Positions 42,164-51,447 of a stretch of DNA of 64,000 bases are shown here, piece by piece. Both the position numbers and the translations under genes were made by a program. The DNA is taken from assembly GCF_000147335.1 (NCBI RefSeq), contig NC_014501.1, forward strand, positions 4,642,501-4,706,500, given 5' to 3'. The notes under the pieces were generated by a model. That model made no database searches, had not been told where the DNA came from, and worked only from the letters and a program-made list of their open reading frames with translations. Position 1 is the stretch's first letter; the number at the start of each line of letters is the position of its first letter. The stretch comes from Gloeothece verrucosa PCC 7822. Its GTDB lineage: Bacteria > Cyanobacteriota > Cyanobacteriia > Cyanobacteriales > Microcystaceae.

Positions 42164-43864
42164 TTAGGGACTCCCTTCATGCTCCGAATAAGCACGAGAA
42201 CGAGCAATTCTCAAGCTTAAAAATATGACAGGAATCATCCCCACCAAAACAATCGCCAAAGCCGGAGCCGCCGCTTCAGTGAGCCGCTCATCAGAGGCGT
42301 ATTGATACACTCGTACTGCCAGCGTATCAAAATTAAACGGACGTAAAACCAGCGTTGCCGGTAACTCCTTCATCACATCGACAAACACCAACATCACGGC
42401 AGTTAACATCCCCCCAGACATCAAGGGAAGATGAATATTAATTAATGTGCTGGTGGCCCCATAACCCAAACTACGGGAAGCATCATCTAGACTCGGCTTA
42501 ATCTTACTTAAACTCGATTCTACCGCCCCCAAAGCCACCGCTAAAAAACGCACCAGATAGGCAAAAATCAAACCGAAAATCGTCCCACTCAAAAGCAATT
42601 GAGTAGACACACCCAAGGTGGACTTCATCCAAGCATCAATAGTATTATCAAACTGTCCAATGGGAATTAACACCCCTACAGCAATAACAATGCCCGGAAT
42701 CGCATAACCCAAGGCCGTGACGCGAACCGCCGAAACCATCAGCAAATTGGCATTAAGACGTTGCCCATAAGCCATCACCAACGACAAGAGCAACCCTAAT
42801 GCCGCACTGATAGCCGCCAAGATCAAACTATTCTTCGCCAAAATAACAAAATTTTCATCAAGGGTCGTTTCCGCATTGCGAAGCGTCATATCTAGCAAAT
42901 AAGCGGCAGGAGCGAGAAACCCCAAAGCCAAAGGAATAAAACAGGCCACAGCCGCACTTATTCCCCGAAACCCTTTTAACTGATATTTCTTAAATAGATG
43001 CTGACGACTGCTGACTTGATAATATTTGGCTTGGCGGCGGGACCAGCGTTCTAATATAATCAGGGCAAAAATAAATAACATCAAAAAAGCGGCTAACTGT
43101 GCGGCTGCTACTCTTGCACCCATTCCAAACCAAGTATTATAAATACCTGTGGTAAAAGCATTTACGCCAAAATACTGAACGGTCCCAAAATCATTGAGCG
43201 TTTCCATTAAGGCCAGGGCCAACCCTGCCATAATGGCCGGACGGGCCAAAGGTAAAGCCACCGTAAAAAAACTCCGCCAAGGCCCACAACCGAGAGAACG
43301 ACTAGCTTCTAGGGTACAGACAGACTGTTCGAGAAAGGCAACTCGGGCCAGTAAATAAACGTAGGGATAGAGAACCAGAATTAACATGATAATCGCCCCC
43401 CAGAGTGAGCGAATATTGGGAAACCAATAATCCTCTACACTACTCCAGCCAAAAATCTGTCTGAGCAACGTTTGTACTGGCCCAAAAAAGTCCAGCATAT
43501 TCGTATAAGTGTAGGCCAAAAGATAAGCAGGGGCAGATAAAGGCAATAACAAAGACCATTCAAACAGACTCGAACCGGGAAACTGACAGCCGGTGACTAA
43601 CCAAGCTGTTCCCACGCCAATGAGAAGCACCCCAAACCCAACCCCAATCATTAACGCTAAAGAATTAAGAATATAATCTTTAAGAACCGTCGCGGCTAAA
43701 TCTTGCCAAAGTTGGCGAGTGTCAGTAAATAGACTACTAGCAACAATAATAATCGGAGTACAGATGAGGAGGGCGATCACCCCGACGGCCGTTGTCCAAC
43801 CATATAAGGATAGTCGGTTCAAAACGCTGTCGGTTTTGACTTGAGTCCAGTTAGAGTTTGCCAT
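42164..43864 (-). CDS. FutB/FbpB-like iron(III) ABC transporter permease
   Basis: 566 residues with 12 hydrophobic segments in two homologous halves, each with a BPD-type EAA loop: EASRSLGCGPWRSFFTVALPLARPAI and DDASRSLGYGATSTLINIHLPLMSGGM. Fusion of two permease units is typical of iron(III) transporters such as FutB. It needs a binding protein (FutA) and ATPase (FutC), and none is near. Starts at ATG 43864. The symbol is left open because the substrate is assigned only from the double-permease pattern. Confidence 0.85.
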   Translation of the reverse strand: MANSNWTQVKTDSVLNRLSLYGWTTAVGVIALLICTPIIIVASSLFTDTRQLWQDLAATVLKDYILNSLALMIGVGFGVLLIGVGTAWLVTGCQFPGSSLFEWSLLLPLSAPAYLLAYTYTNMLDFFGPVQTLLRQIFGWSSVEDYWFPNIRSLWGAIIMLILVLYPYVYLLARVAFLEQSVCTLEASRSLGCGPWRSFFTVALPLARPAIMAGLALALMETLNDFGTVQYFGVNAFTTGIYNTWFGMGARVAAAQLAAFLMLFIFALIILERWSRRQAKYYQVSSRQHLFKKYQLKGFRGISAAVACFIPLALGFLAPAAYLLDMTLRNAETTLDENFVILAKNSLILAAISAALGLLLSLVMAYGQRLNANLLMVSAVRVTALGYAIPGIVIAVGVLIPIGQFDNTIDAWMKSTLGVSTQLLLSGTIFGLIFAYLVRFLAVALGAVESSLSKIKPSLDDASRSLGYGATSTLINIHLPLMSGGMLTAVMLVFVDVMKELPATLVLRPFNFDTLAVRVYQYASDERLTEAAAPALAIVLVGMIPVIFLSLRIARSRAYSEHEGSP

Positions 43865-43962
43865 TGATTATCCCCTTAAAGGCCATAAATATTATAGTAG
43901 GGGACCGGTCTAGGTTTTTCTCTAGCCTTTTACAGGGTATTTACTTAAATTAGGTAAAAGTT

Positions 43963-44211
43963 TTAAGAGTCGTATTTTTCCCTCAAATCTCGACCTTTCT
44001 CGCCTAATTCGTCTAATTTCATGGCTATTATTTTGAGGGCCATCGGAGAGGGATTCGCATGACCTTTTTCCCAACGGTTAACCGTTGTAAAGACTACGCC
44101 CACCATCCCAGCAAATTGTTCTTGAGTCAATTGCATTTCTTGACGCAAAGCACGGATCAGTTGTCCGACTTTAGGTTGTTCTAAGTTGATTAAAGTATGG
44201 GTGCTCATCAT
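43963..44211 (-). CDS. XRE-family helix-turn-helix regulator
   Basis: 82 residues from ATG 44211; a GTG at 44247 is possible but less likely, and a second ATG lies at 44208. HTH core: IRALRQEMQLTQEQFAGMVGVVFTTVNRWEKGHANPSPMAL, typical of HTH_3, with no sensor domain. It lies between the futB-like gene and the CHAT gene, all on minus, but spacing (98 and 113 nt) does not prove co-transcription. Targets are unknown. Confidence 0.85.
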   Translation of the reverse strand: MMSTHTLINLEQPKVGQLIRALRQEMQLTQEQFAGMVGVVFTTVNRWEKGHANPSPMALKIIAMKLDELGEKGRDLREKYDS

Positions 44212-44324
44212 ATGTTTAAGGAACACAATAAAGGTAATTTTTCGCACACACTATAGTTAAAATGTAACCTTTTAAATCTTTTTCGGAATCGGGAAATTCA
44301 CGGAAATTCAATATAAAGTTTGCG

Positions 44325-46472
44325 TTAAAATATAGGTACAGGAATGAAGCCAGCTTTTTTAATTAATTTTTGGGCTTCATCGGTTCCTAAAAATTTTTGA
44401 TAGGTATCTCCCACTTTTCCGTCTATTTGAACATTATTTTCTTTGATTAAAAACAATCGACGAGTTAAAGGATAATCACCCTTCTTTAACGCCTCTATAT
44501 TTAGTTGATTATTACATTTTTTTGGGTCTATTTTTTGGGGTTTATAGGGAAGAATAAAATTTTCGCCTCCTTGACGACTAATCGATAAGGGTTTAAGTCT
44601 GCATTGATTGATCAGTTCAGCCGTAGAAGACAAGTATATGCCGCCTCGATTATTTTCTTGACTTAATAGATGCAAAGCCAAATCAGGCTCATCAATGATA
44701 TTAACCTTTTCAGTTAAATTTTGTTTTCCTAAAATATTTTCTTGAAAAAATTCTGTAGTTCCGCTTTGAACCGGACGCAAATAAGGTATTATCTCTAGGG
44801 TTTCTCCTCCGAGTTGATTCCAATTGCGAATTTTGCCGCTATAAATAGCTTCAAGTTGTTTGAGGGTTATATTATTAATATTTAATTTTTGATTGACCAC
44901 CACAGCAATACTATCAATCGCAATAGGAATTTGTTGAATTTTAATGCCTCTTTGATTAGCCAATTGATATTCATCATTATTCAGGGGGCGGGAAGATTGA
45001 GCAAAAGCGATTTCACCATCTAACAACATTTTAATGCCGGTGCCTGAACCGGGCGGCAAAGTGGGATGAGGGGTATAGACAAGATTAAAATCTGGATGTT
45101 GTTGTTTAATATGTTGATCGACAATTTCTCGAATCGGTGCCCAAGTTGTACTGCCGCTATATTGCCAAGTTCCGCGAGGATAATCTTTAATGGATTTCAG
45201 CGTAGAATAATGCCAATTAGGATAACTTTTCGCCACCCGATAATATAAACTATTAAAAGAAAGTCCGAGCCAAAAACTTAAAAGACTCACGAGGATAATT
45301 AAGCCAATTTTCTGAATTAAACTTAATTTTTTTTCAGCCGACACCAGCCGATTATTCTCTGTGTGATTAAGGTCTTTCCAAGTAAGGGGAGTAACCGCCG
45401 CCGAAAGACATAAAGTCGGCAACCAACAAGCACCCGGATACTTTTCTCTAAAAGGTTCTAACTTCTTTTTAGCAATTTGTACAGAAGCAAATAAAGATTT
45501 ATTCGCGGTAAATTCTTTAAAAAAATATTGTAAAAATTCCATCGCCACTTCATCGGGTACCGGTTCGCGCATGACAATACTATGAGGCAAATTTAAATCT
45601 GCCAATTGATAGGCTAACCCTAAGCCATCACAAGAATTAAAAATTGCTAATTGTAAGCCCTTATTAATGGCCGTTTTTAAAGCATCTCGAAAAGCTTCTA
45701 TGCTTAAACTTTCCTGGTCATTGACTTCCAGCCAGCCAATTTTTCCCTCTTTTTCAGAGCGGCTATGTCCTGTAAAAATAAAAATATGATGTCCTGACTC
45801 ATCCCAAAGCGCCTCACATAATTCTTTTAAAGAGGGTTGCTGTAAACAAACGATTTCTGAATCCGGAGCAAGTTCTCTAATATTTGCTAAATCGGCATAG
45901 GTATTAATTCCCTGACTTCTGCCGATAACGACCAAAATTCTCGGAACCGGCGCAGCTTGATGAGGAGAAATTTTTGGCCAGCAAGACTGTTTTCCTTTAG
46001 CCGTACAAAAAGCCGCTTCTGTATGAGGATAATACTGTTCTAATAAATCCCATTCTTGCCAGGGAAGATGACATAATTTAAGGTTTTGAGCATCAATAAT
46101 TAGCTGAATTTCTTCAGTTTCTCGCGACGGGAATTGATGAGCAAGAGAAATTAATCCTTCCCGGATCGGTTGCCAGTCTTTATGATTATTATTAAGCCAT
46201 TGATTGAGGTGAGTTTTAACCGCTTGGCTATAGCTGGAATGAGAAACAACCGTAACCGATTTGGGCGTAAGACGGAACGCAGATCTTGAGGGATCGAGCC
46301 GCAATTCTTCTAATTGACGATAAGCCGTTTGCCATTGCTCAAAAGAAGATAGCAAAGCACTAGGAAATCGAGGCAGAAAACCCTCAATTTCTACAGGCAG
46401 ACTCTGATGATTAAGAGTAACTAAAAAACCTTTTTCTGAAGTTTGCCTAAATTTAAGTTTAATAATCTGCAT
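44325..46472 (-). CDS. CHAT-domain (caspase-like) protein fused to a TM segment and a PstS-like binding domain
   Basis: 715 residues. The CHAT region spans about 120-355: strand IFTGHS with His236, and FNSCDGLGLAY with Cys281, the expected His-Cys dyad of caspase/HetF-type peptidases. A single TM at about 388-405 (LIILVSLLSFWLGLSF) puts the N-terminus in the cytosol. Residues 435-715 are a phosphate-binding-like type-2 SBP (YSGSTTWAPI, PGSGTGIKMLLDGEIAFAQSSRPL, YSGKIRNWNQLGG, SGTTEFF). A ligand in the periplasm could thus control an internal protease. It is the third gene after sigma-like and DUF1822. Phosphate specificity is not assured. Confidence 0.85.
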   Translation of the reverse strand: MQIIKLKFRQTSEKGFLVTLNHQSLPVEIEGFLPRFPSALLSSFEQWQTAYRQLEELRLDPSRSAFRLTPKSVTVVSHSSYSQAVKTHLNQWLNNNHKDWQPIREGLISLAHQFPSRETEEIQLIIDAQNLKLCHLPWQEWDLLEQYYPHTEAAFCTAKGKQSCWPKISPHQAAPVPRILVVIGRSQGINTYADLANIRELAPDSEIVCLQQPSLKELCEALWDESGHHIFIFTGHSRSEKEGKIGWLEVNDQESLSIEAFRDALKTAINKGLQLAIFNSCDGLGLAYQLADLNLPHSIVMREPVPDEVAMEFLQYFFKEFTANKSLFASVQIAKKKLEPFREKYPGACWLPTLCLSAAVTPLTWKDLNHTENNRLVSAEKKLSLIQKIGLIILVSLLSFWLGLSFNSLYYRVAKSYPNWHYSTLKSIKDYPRGTWQYSGSTTWAPIREIVDQHIKQQHPDFNLVYTPHPTLPPGSGTGIKMLLDGEIAFAQSSRPLNNDEYQLANQRGIKIQQIPIAIDSIAVVVNQKLNINNITLKQLEAIYSGKIRNWNQLGGETLEIIPYLRPVQSGTTEFFQENILGKQNLTEKVNIIDEPDLALHLLSQENNRGGIYLSSTAELINQCRLKPLSISRQGGENFILPYKPQKIDPKKCNNQLNIEALKKGDYPLTRRLFLIKENNVQIDGKVGDTYQKFLGTDEAQKLIKKAGFIPVPIF

Positions 46473-46538
46473 AACCGTTATCAGTAAAAATTACTCGAGA
46501 GGCGTTACCGGTCACGTCTCTACGGGGAATTCTTGGCA

Positions 46539-47465
46539 TTAGATATTAAATAATTCAGTCATGGTATTTTCTCCTAGGGTTAGGGTTAGGCTAAATTTTT
46601 CTGGGGGATGACAGGTAAACTCGAGTTGAATCCAATTATCAGCGTCTCCGGTTTTAGCTTGTAAGGCCGCCGTGCCGGCTTGATCAAAGACAGTAACCTG
46701 TAATTGGGAGGGAAGGTGCAAAAGTTGTTGGTTAGGATAAATTTGTAAGCAAATATCAACTTCTTGGGCTGATTGCTCCCGAATTTTTACCCCTAAAATC
46801 AGGTTTAATTCTGTCTTTTCCCAGTGTATAACTTTGGCTCGGGAAATACTAGGCTCAAATTCGCTTTGAGCAACAGGGGCCGATCTGAGCGTTGGTCCGG
46901 CCAGGGCTAAAATTAAACTGGGCGGCTGCCATTCTGGGGAAAAATTGTCTTGAAACCATTGACGCAAATTCACGGAAATTTGATGACGATCAAGGGTATC
47001 CATTAGATGATCAAGCGGTTGCAGTTGAGTCAGGGGAATGGCTTGAAGAACGTCCCCAATGTCTGTACTGTTAATAAATCCTAACAATTCTACTTGATCT
47101 AAGGTTTCTCTAAACTGTACCGCAATGTAGCCAAGGCGATCACTACTCGCTTCTGGAGGAATGAAAAACCCTTGGTCATCGGGGAATAGGGGACGACATT
47201 CTAATTTACCAATTTGGGGTAATACCAGGTCGGCCACGTTAAAAATGGCTCTTAATTGCGGCTGCCAACAATCCCCTTGTTGAAGACTATGAGGAATAGA
47301 TAACCATTGACAATAACAGTGAACCGCATAAACAGCAAGAGTATTGAGATAAACTTGTTTCCCTTTTTCGGGGTTAAGTTGTTCACTGGCAAACAGTTGG
47401 GCATAATGATGAGCCTGTTTGTCTAACAAAACGGTAATGGGTTGAGGGCGAGAACCTGTGATCAT
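46539..47465 (-). CDS. DUF1822-family protein
   Basis: 308 residues from ATG 47465; the frame opens earlier, to 47510, but the ATG overlaps the stop of the sigma-like gene in the ATGA arrangement, so I take it. It opens ITGSRPQPITVLLDKQAHHYAQLFASEQLNPEKGKQVYLNTLAVYAVHCYCQWL, the DUF1822 signature, and has a beta-rich end (IHWEKTELNLILGVKIREQ, WIQLEFTCHPPEKFSLTLTL). No TM. DUF1822 genes sit next to sigma-like genes and CHAT genes in many cyanobacteria; the role, perhaps regulating the sigma factor, is unknown. Confidence 0.85.
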   Translation of the reverse strand: MITGSRPQPITVLLDKQAHHYAQLFASEQLNPEKGKQVYLNTLAVYAVHCYCQWLSIPHSLQQGDCWQPQLRAIFNVADLVLPQIGKLECRPLFPDDQGFFIPPEASSDRLGYIAVQFRETLDQVELLGFINSTDIGDVLQAIPLTQLQPLDHLMDTLDRHQISVNLRQWFQDNFSPEWQPPSLILALAGPTLRSAPVAQSEFEPSISRAKVIHWEKTELNLILGVKIREQSAQEVDICLQIYPNQQLLHLPSQLQVTVFDQAGTAALQAKTGDADNWIQLEFTCHPPEKFSLTLTLGENTMTELFNI

Positions 47466-48136
47466 GGATGTGCAAAACCTTGGCCTATCTGTTTGAGTAA
47501 AGGAAGACATTTCTGTTTCCAGTGAGAGTAAAGAGTTTGGTTATTGAGGTTAAATTCGCGCGCCACATCAGCAATTTTTTCGGGAGGTTGCTGTAACAAT
47601 AAGCGAATAGCCAAAAGTTGACAGTGACATTGAGCATTTTTTCTCGGATAAGTGGCGGCTAAAATTCCCTCCGGATCTTGTTCAATATATTGCTGAATGG
47701 CTTCTGCTTGGCGTTGTCGACTTTGTTGTTGTAGTTGAGCAATCTGACGATCGAGTAAACTTAGAGTAGAATCGGCTTTTAGCTCTAGAGGATCGAGTAT
47801 TTCTCCTTCTTCAGTAATAGCCGCATAGACACGCCTCTGTTCATAAGCATTATCTGAGGTATATAAATCTCGAATACGCCACTTGAGATAACCGTTGATC
47901 CAGGTGACCAAGCTATTTTGAACGCCCGGCGGCCGCGCTTCAAAACGATCAATATTTTTACAAACCCATTCTAGAGTACGGTTGTACGCTTCGGGATAGT
48001 CTTGATGGGAGCATTTATAAATGCCTGGGAGTTGCTGTATTAAAATGAGAAGTCGATGAAGCTGTTTTTGCCGCCCATGACTTCCGGGTTGAGTGTTACA
48101 CACCTCAGCAATTAATGAAAGCAGTTGTTCATCCAC
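47462..48136 (-). CDS. Sigma-70-like factor, ECF-type, coupled to DUF1822
   Basis: 224 residues from GTG 48136. Sigma2-like part YNRTLEWVCKNIDRFEARPPGVQNSLVTWINGYLKWRIRDLY (about 51-92) and sigma4-like part IADVAREFNLNNQTLYSHWKQKCLPLLKQ (about 187-215), separated by a Q/R-rich helix. The group resembles cyanobacterial unusual sigma factors, not the main sigma group. Its stop overlaps the DUF1822 start by 4 nt. No SD-like site was recognised before the GTG, so the start remains uncertain by a few residues. The target promoters are unknown. Confidence 0.75.
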   Translation of the reverse strand: MDEQLLSLIAEVCNTQPGSHGRQKQLHRLLILIQQLPGIYKCSHQDYPEAYNRTLEWVCKNIDRFEARPPGVQNSLVTWINGYLKWRIRDLYTSDNAYEQRRVYAAITEEGEILDPLELKADSTLSLLDRQIAQLQQQSRQRQAEAIQQYIEQDPEGILAATYPRKNAQCHCQLLAIRLLLQQPPEKIADVAREFNLNNQTLYSHWKQKCLPLLKQIGQGFAHP

Positions 48137-48240
48137 GCTTATTGTTAAACTCAGTTTGCATAACCTCTAAGTTGACTTAACTCAGAGGCTAATATTGTAT
48201 CAGTGCGCCCAAAGCGTTTTAGGAAAAATCCGGGGACTGA

Positions 48241-49245
48241 CTAAGGATGAACACTACCATCAGGCATAATGGCTTCTGTAAAGTTAATTCTATAAAGACT
48301 ACTATTGCGGAACTTAGCCCCTCTGAGATCGGCTGCAATCAAAGAAATATCAGTGAGATTGGCGGCTTTTAAACAGACTTCTATTAAATAAGTTTGATGC
48401 AATAAAGCATAGCCTAAATTAGCATTTTTAAGCGTTGATGCACTCAGATTAGCACCGGCTAAATTCGCTGAACTTAAATCTATCCGACTGGAAAGTCTGC
48501 CGGCGTGCAGGCTAAACTCTGATAGATTAACTAGGTTTAAGTTACTCTCTTTTAATTGTGCCCCGCTTAGATTGGCTCCTTTTAAATTCGCTTTATGTAA
48601 ATTGGCTCCTTGCAGGATTGCTCCCTCTAAATCTCCATTGCGAAGGTTACTTCTACTTAAGTCGGCTTTATATAAATTTGCTCCGCTTAAATCTGCCCCA
48701 TTTAAGTTAGCCCGACTCAGATCAACCCGGTTTAAATTTGCCCCGCTTAAATCAATATTGCTTAAATTCGCTTTACTCAAATCCGCGCGGCTTAAATTGG
48801 CTCCTGTCAGATTAACCCCCATCAAATTGGCCCCGCTAAGATTGGCACTTTTCAGGTCTGCGTTGATTAAAATCGCCTGTTTTAAGTTAGCATTGCTGAG
48901 ATTAGCATAGGTTAATTTCGCGCCTTCGAGATTGACCCAACTGAGATCGGCATTACTAAGATCTGCACCGGTTAAATCGGTTTGTATTAATGTAGCACTG
49001 ATTAATTTGGCCGAAATTAGGTCAGCCCGGTTTAAATTTGCTCTCGTTAAGTTGGTACCACTTAAATTAGACCAATCTAAAGCAGTCCGGCTTAAATTTG
49101 CTTCCATCAGTTCCGCTTGGATAATATCTACTCTCTGTAAGTCTAAGCGGCTAAAATCTCTATGCCCTTGGGCATATCGCCATATTAGTTCCTCAACATC
49201 CATGTCTTCTCTTGCATCAGATTGGAGATTAAAATTGCTGTTCAT
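48241..49245 (-). CDS. Pentapeptide-repeat protein, long
   Basis: 334 residues. About 45-50 pentapeptides of the A(N/D)LSx type fill residues 25-325 with almost no interruption (DLTGADLSNADLSWVNLEG), ending RINFTEAIMPDGSVHP. Predicted to form one long right-handed beta-helix. No signal peptide or TM. Open frames on the opposite strand (48572-49267) are compositional shadows. Cyanobacteria have many such proteins; function unknown. Confidence 0.88.
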   Translation of the reverse strand: MNSNFNLQSDAREDMDVEELIWRYAQGHRDFSRLDLQRVDIIQAELMEANLSRTALDWSNLSGTNLTRANLNRADLISAKLISATLIQTDLTGADLSNADLSWVNLEGAKLTYANLSNANLKQAILINADLKSANLSGANLMGVNLTGANLSRADLSKANLSNIDLSGANLNRVDLSRANLNGADLSGANLYKADLSRSNLRNGDLEGAILQGANLHKANLKGANLSGAQLKESNLNLVNLSEFSLHAGRLSSRIDLSSANLAGANLSASTLKNANLGYALLHQTYLIEVCLKAANLTDISLIAADLRGAKFRNSSLYRINFTEAIMPDGSVHP

Positions 49246-49349
49246 GACCTCATTTTTTTGTTCCTAATTATTACCGTCTTAGCAATTTTTGCATGGAAAA
49301 GAACGTTAGATTAGTTCACTTTAAAAATTGAATCTAACGCTCCTAATTT

Positions 49350-49955
49350 TTATACCTCTACGGCATTTTTCCAATTTAAATAAGGTAATTTTTTAGCAGT
49401 TTCTTGAATTTCAGAAAGGTTTTGAATGAGTTGTCCGCAGCTATCCCAAGAGCCTTCAATTAACATTTGTCTAGACCCTTCTCCCATGCTAACATCAGCA
49501 ACAAATTCGCCACATTGCACTTTCATAGCGGCTAAATCTAAACTGAGGGACAAGGCAGGATTTTCTTGCAGGAGAGATTGTATTTTTTCTACGGTTTCAG
49601 GAGAAGCTGTCACACAGGGAACCCCGTTAGCAATACAATTGCCAAAGAAAATTTCAGCAAAACTTTCACCGATAATTGCTTTAATTCCCCAACGAATAAT
49701 GGCTTGTGGGGCGTGTTCTCTTGAAGATCCACAGCCAAAATTAGCGTTAACTACCAAGAGATTAGCTCCCTGATATTGCGGCAGATCAAAGGGATGTTTT
49801 CCTTGCATCTGTTGGCGATCATCAATAAAAACTTGTTCTCCTAAGCCTTCAAAGGTGACGCAACGTAGAAACCGCGCAGGAATAATACGATCAGTATCGA
49901 TATCATCGCCCACTAAAGGGATACCTCGTCCTGAAATTTGGGTGACTTGACTCAT
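49350..49955 (-). CDS. leuD: 3-isopropylmalate dehydratase small subunit
   Basis: 201 residues. Small-subunit swivel domain: GRGIPLVGDDIDTDRIIPARFL near the start, NFGCGSSREHAPQAIIRWG at about 71-89, and FFGNCIANGVPCVT. With LeuC it converts 2- to 3-isopropylmalate in leucine synthesis. LeuC is not in the window, so the two subunits are unlinked here. Length is normal. Confidence 0.95.
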   Translation of the reverse strand: MSQVTQISGRGIPLVGDDIDTDRIIPARFLRCVTFEGLGEQVFIDDRQQMQGKHPFDLPQYQGANLLVVNANFGCGSSREHAPQAIIRWGIKAIIGESFAEIFFGNCIANGVPCVTASPETVEKIQSLLQENPALSLSLDLAAMKVQCGEFVADVSMGEGSRQMLIEGSWDSCGQLIQNLSEIQETAKKLPYLNWKNAVEV

Positions 49956-50458
49956 GGATGTGTTTTTCCTTTTTATTTATGATCGGTTACGAGAAATAAG
50001 GTTATCTATTCCTGCTACTTCTATTTTATGCCAGGCTTGACTAAGCATTCCAGAACTCCCATCACTTTAGCATTTACGGCGAGTCTCTGGGCGGCGGCGA
50101 GTGCCAAAATACCTGTCCTGGGTGGCTACTATAGCAACCTCCAAGGGAGTTATAGTAAAAGATACTCATGCGCTCTGGCAAGAAGAAAATCATTGCTGTC
50201 ACTCGATTTTAGCTTTTAAGACTGTAAATTACGGTCTTGGCGGTTGCTATAACAGCTATAATAGATTTGTGCCAGAACAAATACAAAAGAACCTTTTTTG
50301 CCCTTGAGTCAGCAACACAAATGGCTTGACGCTTAGAGATAACAAGTCATTTAAAAAGGCAATATATTCAAATAATAGAAAAAACCGAGGCATCAAAAAT
50401 TAATAAAAGTGGAGAAAAATTTCTGAGAGCAATAAAACGTTTAAAAAACCTAACAATT
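49956..50458. other. 503-bp gap with an IS/MITE remnant and no confident gene
   Basis: Two overlapping small open frames (50028-50219, 50101-50307) exist, but neither has a family signature or a convincing ribosome site. The centre is occupied by the inverted-repeat element described separately. The rest is AT-rich leader of the 50459 gene. Confidence 0.5.
50124..50257. mobile_element. Remnant of a transposable element with about 18-bp inverted ends
   Basis: tatagcaacc (50130-50139) is the exact complement of ggttgctata (50242-50251), and matching extends outward to about 16 of 18 positions. The interior of about 100 bp is too short for a transposase and may be residual coding DNA. A MITE or deleted IS is likely. 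Confidence 0.5.
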
Positions 50459-51394
50459 ATGTCAACCCATTCTTCCGACCATAAGGCCAAAACCATCGTT
50501 TATCAAGTGATGAGTTCCATTCCTGGACGTATACGCCTACGTATTCCTAGTTTGTCTGCTAATTTGGCTTTAAGAGAGAACCTGAAAAAATTTATTGAGT
50601 CTGTTAAAGGGGTTACCCAAGTTCGCCTCAACCCGATGGCAGAGTCAATTATTGTTAATTTTAATCAAAATCAAATATCCTCTGCCCAACTAGAGAATCA
50701 ACTCGCTCAAGCAATTGAACAACAAATATCTATTGCATCTCCACCTCCTACACTTTCAAAAGCAGTAAACGTCCAACCCACCACTCCCTCTCAACCCCCT
50801 TTACAACCCACTGAGCAAGCCGCTCAACCCCCTTTACAACCCACTGAGCAAGCCGCTCAACCCCCTTTACAACCCACTGAGCAAGCCGCTCAACCCCCTT
50901 TACAACCTACTGAGCAAGCCGCTCAACCCCCTTTACAACCCACTGAGGAATTAGCCGCTCAACCCCCTTTACAACCTACTGAGGAATTAGCCGCTCCTCC
51001 GACGGCTGAAACCTTTGATTTACCTCCCCTTGAGCAAGAGGCAGCCCAAGGCAATTTTGATCCTTGGTTGCACCAGTGTCAACAACAAGCGAAAATGATT
51101 CAACAATTACAACAGCAGTTAGCTTGGTTACTCGCTACCGCTTCTATTGGCTCTAATTTACTCAATAAGGGAAATTTTAACCATTCGACCACCAGTGAGC
51201 CAGAAAATGCCTCTACTTTTGCGCCAAATTTATCATTAATGCAAACTCTTCAACGCGAAAAAAAGTGGCAACAGTTAGCCGAACAACAACTTGAAATTAT
51301 TACTCGTCTACAACAACAAATTACAGAACAAGAACGTTTATCTAAAATTGCAGAATTTCATCTTAATAAATGGAAGAAACGGTTTTTTAGTTAA
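50459..51394 (+). CDS. HMA-like protein with Pro/Gln-rich 11-residue repeats and helical tail
   Basis: 311 residues. HMA_2-like domain at about 12-78 (VYQVMSSIPGRIRLRIPSL, GVTQVRLNPMAESIIVNFN), again lacking CxxC. Residues 112-179 are six repeats of PPLQPTE(Q/E)(L)AA. The last 120 residues are Q-rich coiled-coil-like (QQQAKMIQQLQQQLAWLLA, EKKWQQLAEQQLEIITRLQQQI). It resembles the PGRIRLR family at 26159-31243, 19 kb away, but has no ATPase beside it. The repeat could act as a flexible spacer. Confidence 0.8.
   Translation: MSTHSSDHKAKTIVYQVMSSIPGRIRLRIPSLSANLALRENLKKFIESVKGVTQVRLNPMAESIIVNFNQNQISSAQLENQLAQAIEQQISIASPPPTLSKAVNVQPTTPSQPPLQPTEQAAQPPLQPTEQAAQPPLQPTEQAAQPPLQPTEQAAQPPLQPTEELAAQPPLQPTEELAAPPTAETFDLPPLEQEAAQGNFDPWLHQCQQQAKMIQQLQQQLAWLLATASIGSNLLNKGNFNHSTTSEPENASTFAPNLSLMQTLQREKKWQQLAEQQLEIITRLQQQITEQERLSKIAEFHLNKWKKRFFS
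50792..50995 (+). repeat. Tandem 33/36-bp coding repeats
   Basis: Four 33-bp units then two 36-bp units (204 bp) encoding PPLQPTEQAAQ and a variant with one more residue. Near-identical at DNA level, so recently expanded. Copy number probably varies among strains. Confidence 0.9.
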
Positions 51395-51417
51395 ATTTTA
51401 ACAATTTCATTTAGCCG

Positions 51418-51447
51418 AAAAAAAAGTTACTAGGCTACCCTAGTAAC
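51418..51447 (-). terminator. Rho-independent terminator of hemN
   Basis: 9-bp perfect stem (51426-51434 and 51439-51447) with a 4-nt loop, followed on the minus strand by eight T's (51425-51418). 85 bp past the hemN stop. Confidence 0.85.

Noticed and set aside
48572..49267. Long plus-strand open frames
   Set aside because: They are shadows of the minus-strand pentapeptide gene, showing the low-complexity LK/A pattern expected from its codons.
50028..50307. Two small open frames in the leuD-50459 gap
   Set aside because: They overlap each other, cross the inverted-repeat element, and show no family signature.
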